A stretch of DNA of 64,000 nt from Globodera rostochiensis (taxonomy: Eukaryota; Nematoda; Chromadorea; Rhabditida; Heteroderidae): contig JAEVLN010000002.1 in NCBI GenBank assembly GCA_018350325.1, positions 2,506,295 through 2,570,294 of the forward strand, in the 5' to 3' direction. Positions 44,166 to 56,622 of the stretch are shown here, piece by piece. The notes under the pieces were generated by a model, which did not search any database, had not been told where the DNA came from, and saw only the letters and a program-made list of their open reading frames with translations. How positions within the stretch are numbered: the first letter of the stretch is position 1; each line of letters opens with the position of its first letter. The position numbers and the translations under genes were made by a program.

Positions 44166-47100
44166 TTACGCCAGATTTCTCAGCTCTTGCAACGCCGACC
44201 ACAAATTGACGGCAGGGCCCAGCTTGAATCCTAGGGCGGTGGCCAACTGTTCCTCTTTCAGGCAAAGGAGCGCAGAGCCGTCCACTTCCTCCTCAACAAA
44301 GCGGTCCCCGTTGCTGTCAGAGCTGGTGACAACGTTCACCCACTTGGCCACTTCGTGCTTCTGCAAATAAAGAAAATGTTCTTAAAATCAAATTTCTAAC
44401 GACCTTATTTAATTGTTTTCCGCATTGTGTCAATTTTTGATTGGCAGAACAGCAACTCATAATCATTTTATCAGATCTTTTTGAAATGGAAGAAAATCCA
44501 AAAAATTGTATTCATAAGAAAGACGACGGCGACCAGCAACAGCAACAACAGCAGAAGGTGAACGAGTCAATTCTGCGCGTTTCTTTTCTGGAACAGGCGT
44601 CCACACTTTTGGCCAACAACAATCAATCATTGGTGTCCTCCCCGACGAGGCCGAGTAGTACGAGCGGCAGCACCAGCGGACAATCAACATCCAGCGACAG
44701 TACGTCGAATCTGCTGAGCCGACTGCTATTGCGGGAGCTGCGCGAGTGCGCTTTTGTGGACCAATTACGCATGCACAGAGACTTCAAGCGCAGCCATTGC
44801 AAAAGGCATATTTTTTTGGTCATAATCAAGTCGCGGGAGGTCAGAGAAAATTGGGTTTTCTCACACAATGAAAAATAAACCTTTGGAGGATCCCAACATT
44901 TTTTGAACCTTATCGGGAAAATATTAATTTGAAAACTGATTCGCATCAATTTTTTAGGTGTTTTCAGAACTGGCTTTCATCCAATGTTGCGGGCGGAGCT
45001 TGCCAAATTGAGGTTTGCCCGGTTATAGTACAAACCAAAACTCTTTCCATTCCACCATATTAAGATTAAGCCACGTCCGGGCGCAATTGTACGGGTGTGC
45101 AAAAATTGTGGAGCTAAGCGACGTTTTACGACCGCCAACCCAAGCTACCGGTCGCGAAATGAGAAAGAAGGCAATTTTGCATAACTTCAAACGTTTTTTT
45201 TAATTTGACGGATTTCTTCTTATATGTTTTTAGGTGCAAATTCGATTAAATTCGTGGATCCTCTTCTTTCATTTTTTTGCCCATTTCTTCACCTCTACCC
45301 TCCTCCCCCCAATTTTTAATTAAAAAAAACAAATTGTATTCAATTTTTTACCCCCCACGTGCGCACCCCACGTGCCACCAGCGCCCTAATGTCCGGATTG
45401 TCCATGAACAGAGTCTGTGTTGACACTGGCGTCGCTGAAGAAGATGAGGGGCCAGCGGCTGTGTTCAGCGACGGCTGCCACGGCACAGAAGAAGAGTGAA
45501 ACGGTGTTGGGGTTCCTAGGTAAAACGCAAAAACAATTGTTAAGTAATCTTGGTTTCAAAGACTCGGTCTTGTTTCCCCAATCCTCGCTTTTGGTTGAGC
45601 CCAATGTCACCTTTTTGGGTTTTTGAGAATGAGTACAAACGTTTTCTCGTCCCGTCCACTATCTACCACAACTCAATAGAAACCAAACCTGGAAATGTTC
45701 CGCTTGGCCCTGCCGGAGGGAAATAAAACTGTTGTTGGGAGTGTTGCCCCCCGGACATGGTGCTCGAGGCGTACAACATGTGCTGTTGCTGATGATATGC
45801 ATGGGCTACGGCCGCTTGCTGCTGCTGCTGTTCGGCACTGCTGCTCACCGCCATTTGATGTGCCGCATTGAAATACATCGCCGTCGGTGTGCCGTATTGA
45901 ATCAAAGCTGGCGATGGCACTGGTGTCCCGGGTGCAGGACGAATTGCCATTGGTACGGCCAGCATGGCCGGCGGTTGGTCAGGAGACGATTGGCCAAACG
46001 GAGGTGGCGGAAATGGGGCAATCATCCCAGCGCCACTGCCACCAGACAACCGCTGAAATAACAAATGTCATCAAGAAGCATTTGGATCAAAATCCAATCA
46101 CCAGAGGTGTTCATTGGGACCCTTAGATGCCGATTAAAATTACCTGGTTCATCGACATTAACTGCTCCGCGTGTTGGTCCACCGGCAGGCGGCGTTTGCT
46201 CAACAGTTGCGGTTGCATCGCAGAGAATGCGGAGCCCAACGGGCTGGTGATATGATTGTGTTGCTGTTGACCGGACGAGTCGCTGGACAACGACGGATCG
46301 GAACGGCGATGGGAAGTTGTTGCAGAAACGGCGCTATTACTGTGAAAAGAAAAATCGTCAAGCGAATGTTGATTAGGCAAAAACGACAAGCTCATTGGCT
46401 TACCCGCTTCTCGACTCATCGCCCGCCATACCGCCCGAGTTGTTCAGTCCGTCCTCCAACGAGCCAGAGTGCTTCATTCGTTTGGCCGCCTTCAGCTGTT
46501 TACGGCATGCCTTGCTGCAATACTGCACGTGATCCTTGTCTTTTGGCACCTCTTTGAACGAACGGCGACAGTACAAACAGCGCTCCTCGCCCTCTTCCGA
46601 CGCGTTGCTGCCGTCCGACCGACGCTGATCCTATGAGAAAGAATCCCGCATGTTTTTTTTTGAAAGAATTCGACAATGGTCCTTTTGGATCAGTTCAAGA
46701 AACAGGGAATTTGCTTTTTACGAAATTGTGTAACTATAATAACGGTTTTAGTCCCAGTGGTCTCGTGGTGTAGTTGGTTATCACGTCAGTCTAACACACT
46801 GAAGGTCGCCGGTTCGAGTCCGGCCGAGATCATCTCTTTTTTATTTTTTGTACCTACTAGTGTATGTTTCTGTCTTTTTTTTTTGCTTTTGCTACTATAA
46901 TTACAGTTTCCAAAATTGCGTAAAAACTTCTCTAAACCCCTTTTTTTGTTGGGCCAACAATGTAAAAGATTGTATAGAAAGAATAAAATGAGTAATGGAT
47001 TTTTTTTCCCTAACTTTAAAAAAAAAACACAGCAACAACCTTAGGCGACGTCTTCAACTTGTTGTCCCCCGAAGGCATCAATGTGGTCCCTTTTGTTGGC

Positions 47101-50100
47101 TGTCCTGCCCCGCCGTTCGCCGTCGACACCGGCTTTGAAGGCGACGCTTTTTCACCACCAGTCCTTACTTTTTGTGCCGTTGTTGTTGTCGTCGTCGCGG
47201 TGGCGGACTGTGCCGAAGCCGAGCGCGACTCGGGCAACGGCGAAACGGGCGGCGAAAAAGGCTTTTTTGCATGCTTGTCGCGCTTGCTGCTCTTCCCCCC
47301 GCCGCCGGCACCTCCTCCGCCCGTCGTTGAACCACCCGAACTTTCCACACTCGGACGAGCGCTGCGTTCCACTGCAATAAAAATATCAACAAATTTTAAA
47401 GGCTTTTTGGATCTTAGGCCACAAATTTATTGAGGTACGTTTTGCTAAAGGGATTAATTTTTACAACAAACGACAAGCAATTTTGGTTCTTTTTTTGTTG
47501 CTTTTTTCAAATTGTATATTAACTCCATCCAACTCCAACACCACACGCAGAACCTCCTTGTGCCAATGCCAGCGAACTGAGCACGTCCTGCGCGTATTTG
47601 TCAGGGTCCGATGTCTGGAAGGGCGAATGCTTTCCAAAGTCCATCTTGAGCAGCCCGTCCAGCTCGCGTCTGCGCCCCTTTTTCACGGCCGCAGCTGCTT
47701 CCGCTGCCGTCGCTGTTGCGTGCGCCGTGCCGCCTGCGTTCGCTTCCGTTGCCGAGGTTGCGTCATGTGATTGCTGTCGGTGCTGCTTCGTCTTCTGGTT
47801 GGTTGTGCTGCTACTGCCGACGGTCTCTTCTGTTAAATGAGAGACTTAATTACAAAGAAATGAAATTAGGAGTTTTAATCAAATTCACACATCTTTTGAT
47901 TTGGGGTTTAGAGCTTACCCTCTGTTCTGTTACCTGTTGCCGATGGTGGTGCCGGTAATGGCGAACGTTCCGGAGACGAGGCGCATGACGACGCGGTCGC
48001 CGCACGCTTCCGCCCTTTGCGTTTGATGACGTCTTCAGTGACTGAAATTTAAACAATGCTTAAAGTTTTAGAGTGTTTACTTTGACGAGAAATTTCAAAT
48101 TATTTTAAAATTTTTCTACTAAGCTTTAAGCCTTAAAATTTAATAATTGTACAAATTGCTTTAGCACTTTTTTCTGGCGAAATGGTGGCCGATTTGAGCG
48201 AAGCGGCTTTAGACGACGACCGTTCTTCAATCTCCGCCTCAAGTCCGGCCTGTTCCCGTTTCAGTCTGTCCAACAATTGTCGGTGCTCACAAGCGAACGG
48301 TTCAATGTCTTCCTTAAACGGACAACAATTAAATTAACGACCCCCCCCCCTAAAAAAGCCCCTAAATTATTACCTCAATTTCGAAGCCGTCAATGAAATG
48401 TTTGAGCGGCCCAAACTTCTTGCCGTTGGCGTCGAACATTCGCTCCCGAATAATTTTGGCCTCGCGTTGGAAAACGCTTTCCACCGTTTGGGTGGTGACG
48501 CTGGGCTCCTCCTCGCTTCGGTTGACCACTGCACAGAACAATTTGAACAGTGACACAGAATAAGAAACTCCCAACATTTTGAAGCTGGACAGATCCCCCG
48601 CCCGCCCTCCACGTCATGACCTTTCCCCTCCCCTCCATTTATGAATTTTTGGCCATTGATATTTTACTTATTTGGGCATTCTTACCCCGACAAAGCACCG
48701 GCGGCGGTTCATTCTCTTCTTCGTCCACCACCGCGTTGAGGTCGGGCATTTGGTGTTGTTGTTGCTGATGAGAGAGATGAGGAGGCTGTTGTTTGGTTGG
48801 GTCTAAAAAATAAAAATAAATTTTCATTTTAAAATTACATTTAATGAGACTTTTGACTGACCGGCATTTGTGGAGATCCGCACCGATGTGGCCGCGGCGG
48901 GCGCAATTTTTTTCTCGTCCATTTTCCGTTTTCGTTTTGGCGAAGAAATTTTGGCAGTCAGTGAATTTGCTAAAAAACCCTCCCCATTTTTTAAGAACTT
49001 TCAAACATAAAAAATCAAACCGGCAGAACGTGCCGTATTCGGTGCAATGGACGCAACCGCACCTTAAATTGTTGAGTCCATTTTGGTCTTTAATTATTGT
49101 TAATTATCCAAATCCCATTTACAATAAATAGAAAAATAATTTTCTCAACGTTCTTTTCAAATGTTTCGCAAAAAAGCACATTATGTCACCCAAGAGTATG
49201 CAACCAACCGGCACCGTTTTTGTGCAGGTACTGCTCCGTCATGGTTGGTGCTTGTGCTGAAGGCTGATAGAAGTCGACAAATGTCCCCCCAGCAGTAAAG
49301 GCTGAGGAGGTAGTGGCCACCGTTGCTGAACTGTTACTGTTGATGTTGTTGTTGTTGCTGGTTGCTGGCAGTATTCGGACACCGCCAAGTGCCTGGACAA
49401 AAAAAAGTTCATTTGCCAAAAGTTTTGATTTTTCTAATTCTATTATAAATGCTAAAATCGGCAGCAATTTCGACTCATTTTCAATTTTTTGATTGACCTG
49501 TTGTGCCGCGTGCTGCAGTTGGAGATGGTGAGGCGGCGCTTGCAACGTCACAATGGCACCCGTCGATGTCAAGAAGTACTGTTGCTGCTGCTGCTGCGGC
49601 GGCGGACAGTGAGCGGGTGCCAATTGCTGATGAGGCGCGCCAATAATCAGTGCCGAAGGCGGTTGAGAGGGGGCTAAATCAATTAATTAAAATTATTGTT
49701 ATTCACCGGAGTATTCATTCCCCTTCCCGCGTTTTCAAGGAGTTCAAAATTTGTGTTTAACATATTGATAAAGAAGGAATATATTTAATATTTTCAAGAA
49801 GCCTCATTAAAATTTGCTGTTGCTAATTGTCCCTTTTACAAAAAGTAGCCGACCTTCGCCCCCCGCTTGGCCCCCCTTAGGGGCGATCGGCATCCGCGCG
49901 GCCGCTGTCGTCGTCGACGTTCCTTTTGACTGAACGCCGCCTTTCTGCTGCTGTTGCTGTTGTTGTACCGACGGGGGCCGAAGCGGTGGAGGTGGCACAA
50001 AGTTTTGCTGCACCGAATTTTGGGACAGCGTCGTCGTCGACACCGCGGGGGAGGCCAACAAATTGGCATTTGCATTGGCGGCGACGGTGCCCCCGTTGGA

Positions 50101-53100
50101 AACCATTGCGGCTAAAGAAAGTGCACAAATCAAAAAATTTTTTTTTCTTCATAATTTTCTAAAAATTAAAGAACAATACGCACGCATAAAAAGATCGTTC
50201 CCGGAACGGAAGTACACATTGCGAAGCTGTTGCTGCTGTTGAACAGCCATCCCCTCCGACGATGTTTGACCTGAGGGCATAATTAAATTTTGTAAAATCT
50301 AATCAATTAAAAAACAACGTTTAAACCCGACGATTTGTGTCTCAGTTTATGTTTTTGGAAGTATCAAAATAAATGCGAGACAAAAAAACAAAATGTTTTT
50401 TTTTTTGCTGTTGGGCCCGGCTTAAATTGGCACGAGCAATCGTTTCGGCTGGCCAACTCCGTCGAGTAAAAAGTTTCAGCCCGTCAGAAAATAGCATTTT
50501 CAAATTAATTTTAATTAATCAATTAAATAAATTGCTTTCCAAAATGCCAACCTTGAAAGGTTGTTGAAGCGTTTACGGCGTTGTTCGACTCGACCATTTC
50601 CGTTGTGCCCGCCGGCATTGAAAAGAAAAATTGTTGCTGCGATGGAATCACCGGGATCAGCTGCTGATGCCCCGACGCGGTTGTCTAAAAAGTCTCATTT
50701 GGGGCAGTCATCAGAAAGCACAAAATAGTAAAAACCTGGCGTATAAAATAATGCGTAATTCCTCCCCCTCCGGCGCCGGTTGGATACGGCGCCGCCACCA
50801 GACCGCCCCCGACGGTGCCGTTGGGTGCCGCTGCAGCAGCAGCAGCGGCGAGCGCAAAGTTGGGCGGAAACAGCATTGTGCCGCCGCCGCCGGGGCCATT
50901 CGAAGCCGGCATAGCGCCCGCGGCAACGGGGAACAAAGAGGTGGCAGAAGATGGCTAAAAAAACGTTTTTGATCCATAAAAGTACAAAATCGACAGCTTG
51001 TACCTGTTGCTGTTGTTGCTGCAGCTCCACAACTGACATCGACGCGTTCCGTTGGTCCTCGTCAACGGCGGCGTTCCCTTCGCCGCCAATTGCAGGAAGC
51101 GTCGCTTTTGGTGCCACAGCGGCCGTTTTCTTCTTTTTAGGCGGTCTTGGCTTCAACAACTGCTGGACCCGGGCGCCACCGCCCTGTTGTTGACCAACAA
51201 TCATCATGCTTTTCGTTGCCGTAGTCGTTGTTGTACTGTTTGTCGTTGTTGTTGTATTGCTTGCCGTTGCTGCTGTACTACTGCTTAACACTGTTGTTGC
51301 GGCGGCTGCTTGGGTGGTGTTCTGCTGCTGTTGCGATGGCGGCGGTGAAATTTCAGCCCCGGCAGCCACCCTGTTCACTGTATCGGCAATTGTGGTGGAA
51401 GTGGGCGTACTAGAGTTGCTGCTGTTGCTGGTACTGCTTGCGTTCGTCGTGCTGTCCTTGCTTTCTTTCATTGAGTGTGCTTGCGGCAAAACAGCGGCAA
51501 ATTTGTTAGTGGTAGCTCCACTGACAAAAATTGTTTGTTGCTGCGGTTGTGCTGCACTTGTTGTGGTCGTCTTTGCACTGGTAAAAATTGTTGTTGGCCC
51601 TGTTGCTGTCGTCGATGGTACCCGTTTTACGCCCGTCTGTTTTGCCGCCGCCGCCGCCGTCATTGTGCCCGTTATGGCCATCGTGGGTAATGTACTCGTC
51701 GAACAACTCGCAGCTGTTGATGCTGTAGTTGGCATCGGCTTCATCGATTTCTGTTGTTGCTGCGGTTGTGGAAGCTTTGGCTGTTGCAACTATTCAAATC
51801 GTGATATTAAAATTTCAACCAATTTAAATAGGGAGGACAAATTTTGCATTTACAAATTAGGCTTATCGACATTGGTGAGCTGCTACCTTTCATTAAATTG
51901 AATAAAATAACCTTCTGGATTTAAAGACACCAATTTTTAAAAAAGTTCTTTGAATCAAAAAATGCTAATCCTCCGGTATGAATTACCTTTTTTGCTGTTG
52001 GTCTCGGCAAAATGCGCGTCACCGGCGTCGGTTGGATGGGCGCCCGCATCAGCGCGAGCGTTGGCGGCGCGGGTGCCGTCGTTGACGTGCCGCCACCACC
52101 GCCCGTTGCCGAGCTGTTCACCGCAGTCGCCGTTGAACGAGTGGCGGCTGCTGCAGCCGCCGCAGCTGCAGCCGCGTTGATGCTTGCGGCACTTTTGCCC
52201 GCAATTGAAACTGTTACAATTGTATTGTTACTGCTGCTGCTCGCCACGGTCGCTGTAGACGATGATGCTGATGTTGTAGCAGTTGATTTTGGAATTATCT
52301 GAACAGAGAGGAGAACAAAGAGCTATATTTTTGCTGAATAACGGTCAGGTCAATCTGCTCCAACCCCGCGGAATTTCATCTACTATTTTTTGTGCCCGCA
52401 AAAAAAGTGCGCAAAAAAAGTGTTTTTTTCAAAATTAACGATCCGCGATCAAATTTTATATTTTATTGGTTTAACAATTGCACAAATCATCTTACAGTCG
52501 GGCCACCACAAAACGACGAAGGCATTGTGGAGGAAAGTGTGACGTCGGGCACTGTCGGAGATGGCGAAAGCGATGGAGGAGCATTCACTGCAGCAGGTGG
52601 GGGAGGCGTAACAGGACCAAAGTCTCTGTTTGTCGATGGCTGTGCCGCGTCCGCCGACTCGTCGCCCGCTGATTTTTCGTCCAATTTAAGCGATTTGGCC
52701 GCCATTTGTTCAGTGCCCGTTGGACTCAGACTTTCCTATAAAATTCCAATAAAAGTAAGTTATGTAAATGGAGCAAAAAAAAAAAAAAATCCCCAAAAAA
52801 GTCTAGTCAAGGATTTTGTTGATATTCCGAACCTTCTGAACTTCGGCTTCTTTCAAAGGTTCGGCCGTTTTGGAAATTTGCCCATTTTCTTTTGGTTCCT
52901 CAACATTCGACTGGACAATCGCCGACGTCTGCGCCATGTCCAAAGTGCCGCCAACAGCCGGCGGTCGATTGACAGTTACTGAATTTTCCACATTATTTGA
53001 GCTCTTTGGATTTTTTTTGTTGGTTGGTTAATTAACCATTTTTTTGTGAAAAAACCGGGTTAACCAACCAACCTCCAGTGGAATTCGATGCTGCAGCTGC

Positions 53101-53710
53101 ACCACTCAGCGGAAACGGAGCGCCACCACCGCCGCCGCCGCAGTCGGCCATTGGCTTTGGCGTCGTCAACGGCGACGACTCCGCGCCGCTTGTGCCACCG
53201 CCGCTCTCCGCGATCACCAGCCGCAGCGAACGTTCCGAATCCGCGCTGGGCGAGCGGCGACCGCTACACGCTGACGACGACGGCGGATTATTGTTGGCGG
53301 GGACCGTCGGTACGGTTCCGTTGCCAATTTGGTGATGACGCTGTTGTTTTTGTTTCTGAACTGCTTCAATTTGTTTTTGGTGTTGTTGAGGCACTTTTTG
53401 TTGTTCATTGCTCGACGAATTTGACTCTTAAAAATAGGCATTTGAATATGCAAATTTCACTAAAATTTGAAGAAAAAAAATCAGAAGGTTTAGCATCGCC
53501 AAAAGTGACAACTTTTGCGTTAAAAAGCGAATTTAATATTTGCAAATTCAGCAAAAATGGCAAATGCAATTAAATCAAACCGGATGAAGGCCGATCACTG
53601 ATCTCCGTGCCGCTGGTTTTAGCCATAATATCAGCGACAGTTGCCTGAACTGCCTCGGCCTCCTCTTCCGGCATGTCCAAACGTCCAATGCTCTCAAATT
53701 GTGTAGACAT
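44166..53710 (-). CDS. ph: Polyhomeotic-like Polycomb group protein
   Basis: About 20 exons on the minus strand. It begins [20 protein letters not shown] (53710-53581), followed by more than 1000 low-complexity residues rich in Gln, Ala, Thr and Ser (exons to about 48.7 kb). The conserved C-terminal part has the three Polyhomeotic landmarks in order: an HD1-like block ([19 protein letters not shown], about 48.4-48.3 kb), an FCS zinc finger (CLYCRRSF, then QYCSKACRK, 46.6 kb) and a C-terminal SAM domain ([20 protein letters not shown] and [18 protein letters not shown], 44360-44166). Human PHC proteins have the same order and the same SAM core (EIDGQALLLLKE, IKLGPAL). Ph belongs to PRC1; its SAM domain polymerises and compacts Polycomb chromatin. 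Exon limits in the low-complexity part are approximate. The last intron (44361-45351) hosts the RPP21-like gene and another hosts a tRNA, both on the opposite strand. Confidence 0.85.
44486..45184 (+). CDS. RPP21: RPP21/Rpr2-like RNase P (and MRP) protein subunit
   Basis: Three exons, 44486-44805, 44958-45012 and 45065-45184, give 164 residues, close to human RPP21 (about 154). The zinc ribbon is HCKRC in the middle and [10 protein letters not shown] near the C terminus, with [11 protein letters not shown] between them, as in Rpr2/Rpp21/SNM1 proteins. These bind the RNase P RNA and help 5' maturation of pre-tRNA in the nucleus. The N-terminal part has a short polyQ and a Ser/Thr-rich stretch before the conserved helix ([20 protein letters not shown]). 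Intron 1 has a GC donor (AAAAG|GCATAT), fixed by the need to rebuild the CKRC zinc motif. The gene lies wholly inside the last intron of the Polyhomeotic-like gene, on the opposite strand. The start is the first in-frame ATG; its exon 1 has a damaged copy at 39606-39730. Confidence 0.85.
46759..46832 (+). tRNA. tRNA-Val (AAC)
   Basis: Full cloverleaf of 74 nt without CCA: acceptor stem GGTCTCG with CGAGATC (one G-U pair), D arm TGGTGTAGTTGGTTATCA, anticodon stem TCAGT/ACTGA with loop CTAACAC and anticodon AAC at 46793-46795, T arm GCCGGTTCGAGTCCGGC, discriminator A. The A and B boxes are intact and a T-rich tract (TCTCTTTTTTATTTTTTG) follows as the Pol III terminator. It lies in an intron of the Polyhomeotic-like gene, antisense to it. 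Confidence 0.95.
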
Positions 53711-56622
53711 TTTCAAACATCTACTATAAACAACAAAAAAAAAGATTTTAAAACTAAAATTAATTTAACCTAAATTATAGGGGTACTCTTTCTAACACTA
53801 CCAAGCGAACCAACAAGCGGGACTCAATTGACCCGCGCTTAATCAGTCTTCACGTGCAAAAAAATAGAATTTGATCACTCCGACTTTGAGAGCTAACATA
53901 ATGAATGACCATCGGGGAAGCCGGGAGAGCATTTTTTGCTTGTAAAATTTGAACAATGTGAATGGTTGTTGAACTTTGAGAAACCATTCGATAATGTAAT
54001 GGGACCGGATTGTCGTTGAGCGTCGCCTTAAAACGTTCAACAACAAAAAAATGGAACGCTTTTGGAAAGGATCGAGGATTTCGTTGGATGATGTTAATCT
54101 GCTGGGAGGGGGGGGGGGGATGAATGGATTTTGTCTATGGGCAAAAGGGGGGGGGGGAAGTGATGGACGGACGGACGGACGAAATCGTCGGCGTCATCCA
54201 CCAAAACCAAAATTGCTTTCCGCTCGCCAGCAGCAAAAGAGAGGGGAAAGAGAATTGTTCTGTTCTCTGTGCTGCTCCCCCCCCCCCATCCGATTCATCC
54301 GCAGCAGCCGCTTGGGCACCCCCCGTTCAACCAGTAAGAATCATTCATCCCTCCCCCTTTATTCTTTGCTCTCCTCATTAACGGTCCCCTTCCGCCCAAG
54401 TTGAGTGAGGGGGGGGGGGGGGCACTATGGTTTCTAATTTGTAAGCAGAAAGGGATTTGATGGCTGCCTGATGAATTGAATTTAAATAAAAATATATTTT
54501 AACTTAAATATCCGAAATATTTCGCACAATTTTTCATCTTTGTTCGGAGTGGTTGAGTGTTTGTTACCCTCTCCCAACTCGTTAAGGCCCGGCGTTTCTC
54601 TCCTCCGCCTTTCCCACAGTTCCGCCGGTTGTGCCACCATTTTCGGGCACATTTGGAACGATCCAATGGGAAAAGAAAGAAGGCCAAATTGAGCATATAA
54701 TAAATGAATTTAATTAAGAACACAGACGATTGGGCTTGGGCTTTAACTTTAAAGTTATCCAAACGAATTCCATTTGAAGACCATCGCATTTCCTACCGAG
54801 TCCCTTCGCCGTTTTCGTTATTCAATTTTCGAGCCAACTCATAACGCGGACGGACAACTTCCATCAGCAAGAGGGACGGGGGGGGGGCCTTGCCTAATAA
54901 GAACATTTTGTTTAATTTTCAAAGTATAATAGTCTCTTAACTCCCCTCTGGGGGATGTGCAAAAGTTCTTTGTTGCCCAGCCCCCCCCCCCCCCCCGGGG
55001 GCGTCGAATGCAATGCATAAGGTGGGGGAGAGAACGAATGGAGTATATTTACGTAATGCGGAGGAGACGACAGACCAACACAAAACCTCCTCCTCCTCCG
55101 TCGTCGAAGAGAAAGAATGTTGAGAAATGAGGTGAGGAAGAGGAGGGAGGGAGCAAAATTCTCTCGCCGAAGGTGCCGCCCACTTCAATGCTGCTGCAGC
55201 CAATCAGCGACGGCCCCACCCTCCCAGTCTCTGCGTCTCTGCCACAATTTTCTCTGCTTCTCTGTCGCTCACACAAAAATCGTTGTGTCTTGAAAAGCGC
55301 CCCAAGCGATAAACAGAAAATAAAATGCACACACACACACACACAAAGGGCACGAAAAACGGGCGATGGATGCATTGTGATGAATATGAGAATGGTTGGG
55401 ATTTGAACTGCCATGCCAGAACAGCGTCAGTCAGTCAACAATTCTAAAACGGTCTGACAACATTGGAGCAAGGCTTATGGTGCTTTGAAAAGACTGGTTG
55501 CTTGATGAAGTACACTCTGAACCAGCAGAGACGTTTCGACCGTGGGGCAGCAGGGTGGGTGCCCTTTTTCGGAGCAGGACGACGACGACATGAAAAGTGC
55601 CGTTGACCGACCGTGTTTTTTAAATTCAGAACATTTACTTAAGAAAAAAAACTCGGGGTCAAATGAGCAAGGTTAAGCCAGTTAACCCGATGACGAGATA
55701 TGTAAAGGGGCCCTCCCTGAATAACGAACGATTGGGGTCGACTAGGTCCCAGGCTACGTTTAAAGTGCCATACTCTTCATGGGACCAACCAAACTAAACA
55801 AAATTTGGTAACAATCAAAAGCTCTTTGTGTTTCTTGCAGAAGCTAAACGACAGTACAACTTAAGTTTTCTGGCCTTAAAGAGAGCGATTGAATGTCCCT
55901 TTAAAAGTTATGGTTCGAAAGGCGACAATTTCGCAAATTAGATCATTATAGCTTTTTAGAAGAGCCCAATCGCTTACTTATCGCCAGCTTACTTAAACTA
56001 AGTTCAATGTATCGGTGAGTTAAACAAGAACGCGATGGACCAACGGCTGGCATTGATTTGTGAGTTGTCACATACCGTACGTTGATCAAAGGGTATTAAA
56101 AAGCGCAGCAACATTAAAAATGGTGACAAAAAAGCGCAAGTTCTGAATGTTTTGTTAATATTTTAAATGAATTTGGTTAATTGGTTGGTTACTTTTCTTA
56201 TTATAAACATTGATTGAGCGTTTCAGCTTTTTGTTCGATTTTTTAAGTTTTGGAGAGGAGGTACACGCCGGGAAAATTTCGCGGAAAAACTATTTCTAAA
56301 AATAAGGCTTCAAAATTCAGCAATTTTCAAAAAACCACAAAATTGCAAAATCTCCCATTTATTCCATTTTGAAAACAATGAAAAAAAAACATAATGCGCA
56401 TTGGGCCGCGGATGAAAAAGTGTAAAGGCATTTAAATCACTGAAATGATCGTTTTAGGCAATTCAAACAATTTAAAAGCCAGCGGAAAAAAAACAACCAA
56501 CAATTATGTATGTGCCAAGTTTTAGGATCGGAAAATTAAAAGCCAAAAAAAACCCAACAAAAATTACATATGTGCATTTAATCGATTTTCTGTTTAAATT
56601 TCACAAAATTCCCTCCGACCAT
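53711..56622. other. Intergenic; left half of the 5.2 kb inverted-repeat segment
   Basis: Upstream of the Polyhomeotic-like start. From 53777 it is the long left arm of an inverted-repeat segment, followed by poly(G) runs, a TCCGTCC/GACGGACG run near 54170, an ACAC run at 55330 and unique AT-rich DNA (55430-56600) with no coding character that I can see. Open frames near 55049-55414 look like chance, Ser/Arg-rich and broken by repeats. Confidence 0.55.

Noticed and set aside
51206..51901. Plus-strand frame of 231 codons rich in Val, Leu and Cys that looks like a membrane protein
   Set aside because: It is the complement of Thr/Ala/Ser/Gln-rich coding in the Polyhomeotic-like gene.
55049..55414. 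Minus-strand frame of 121 codons with a hydrophobic start resembling a signal peptide
   Set aside because: It crosses an ACAC run and GA-rich repeats, has no splice partner or family match, and lies inside the repeat-bounded segment.
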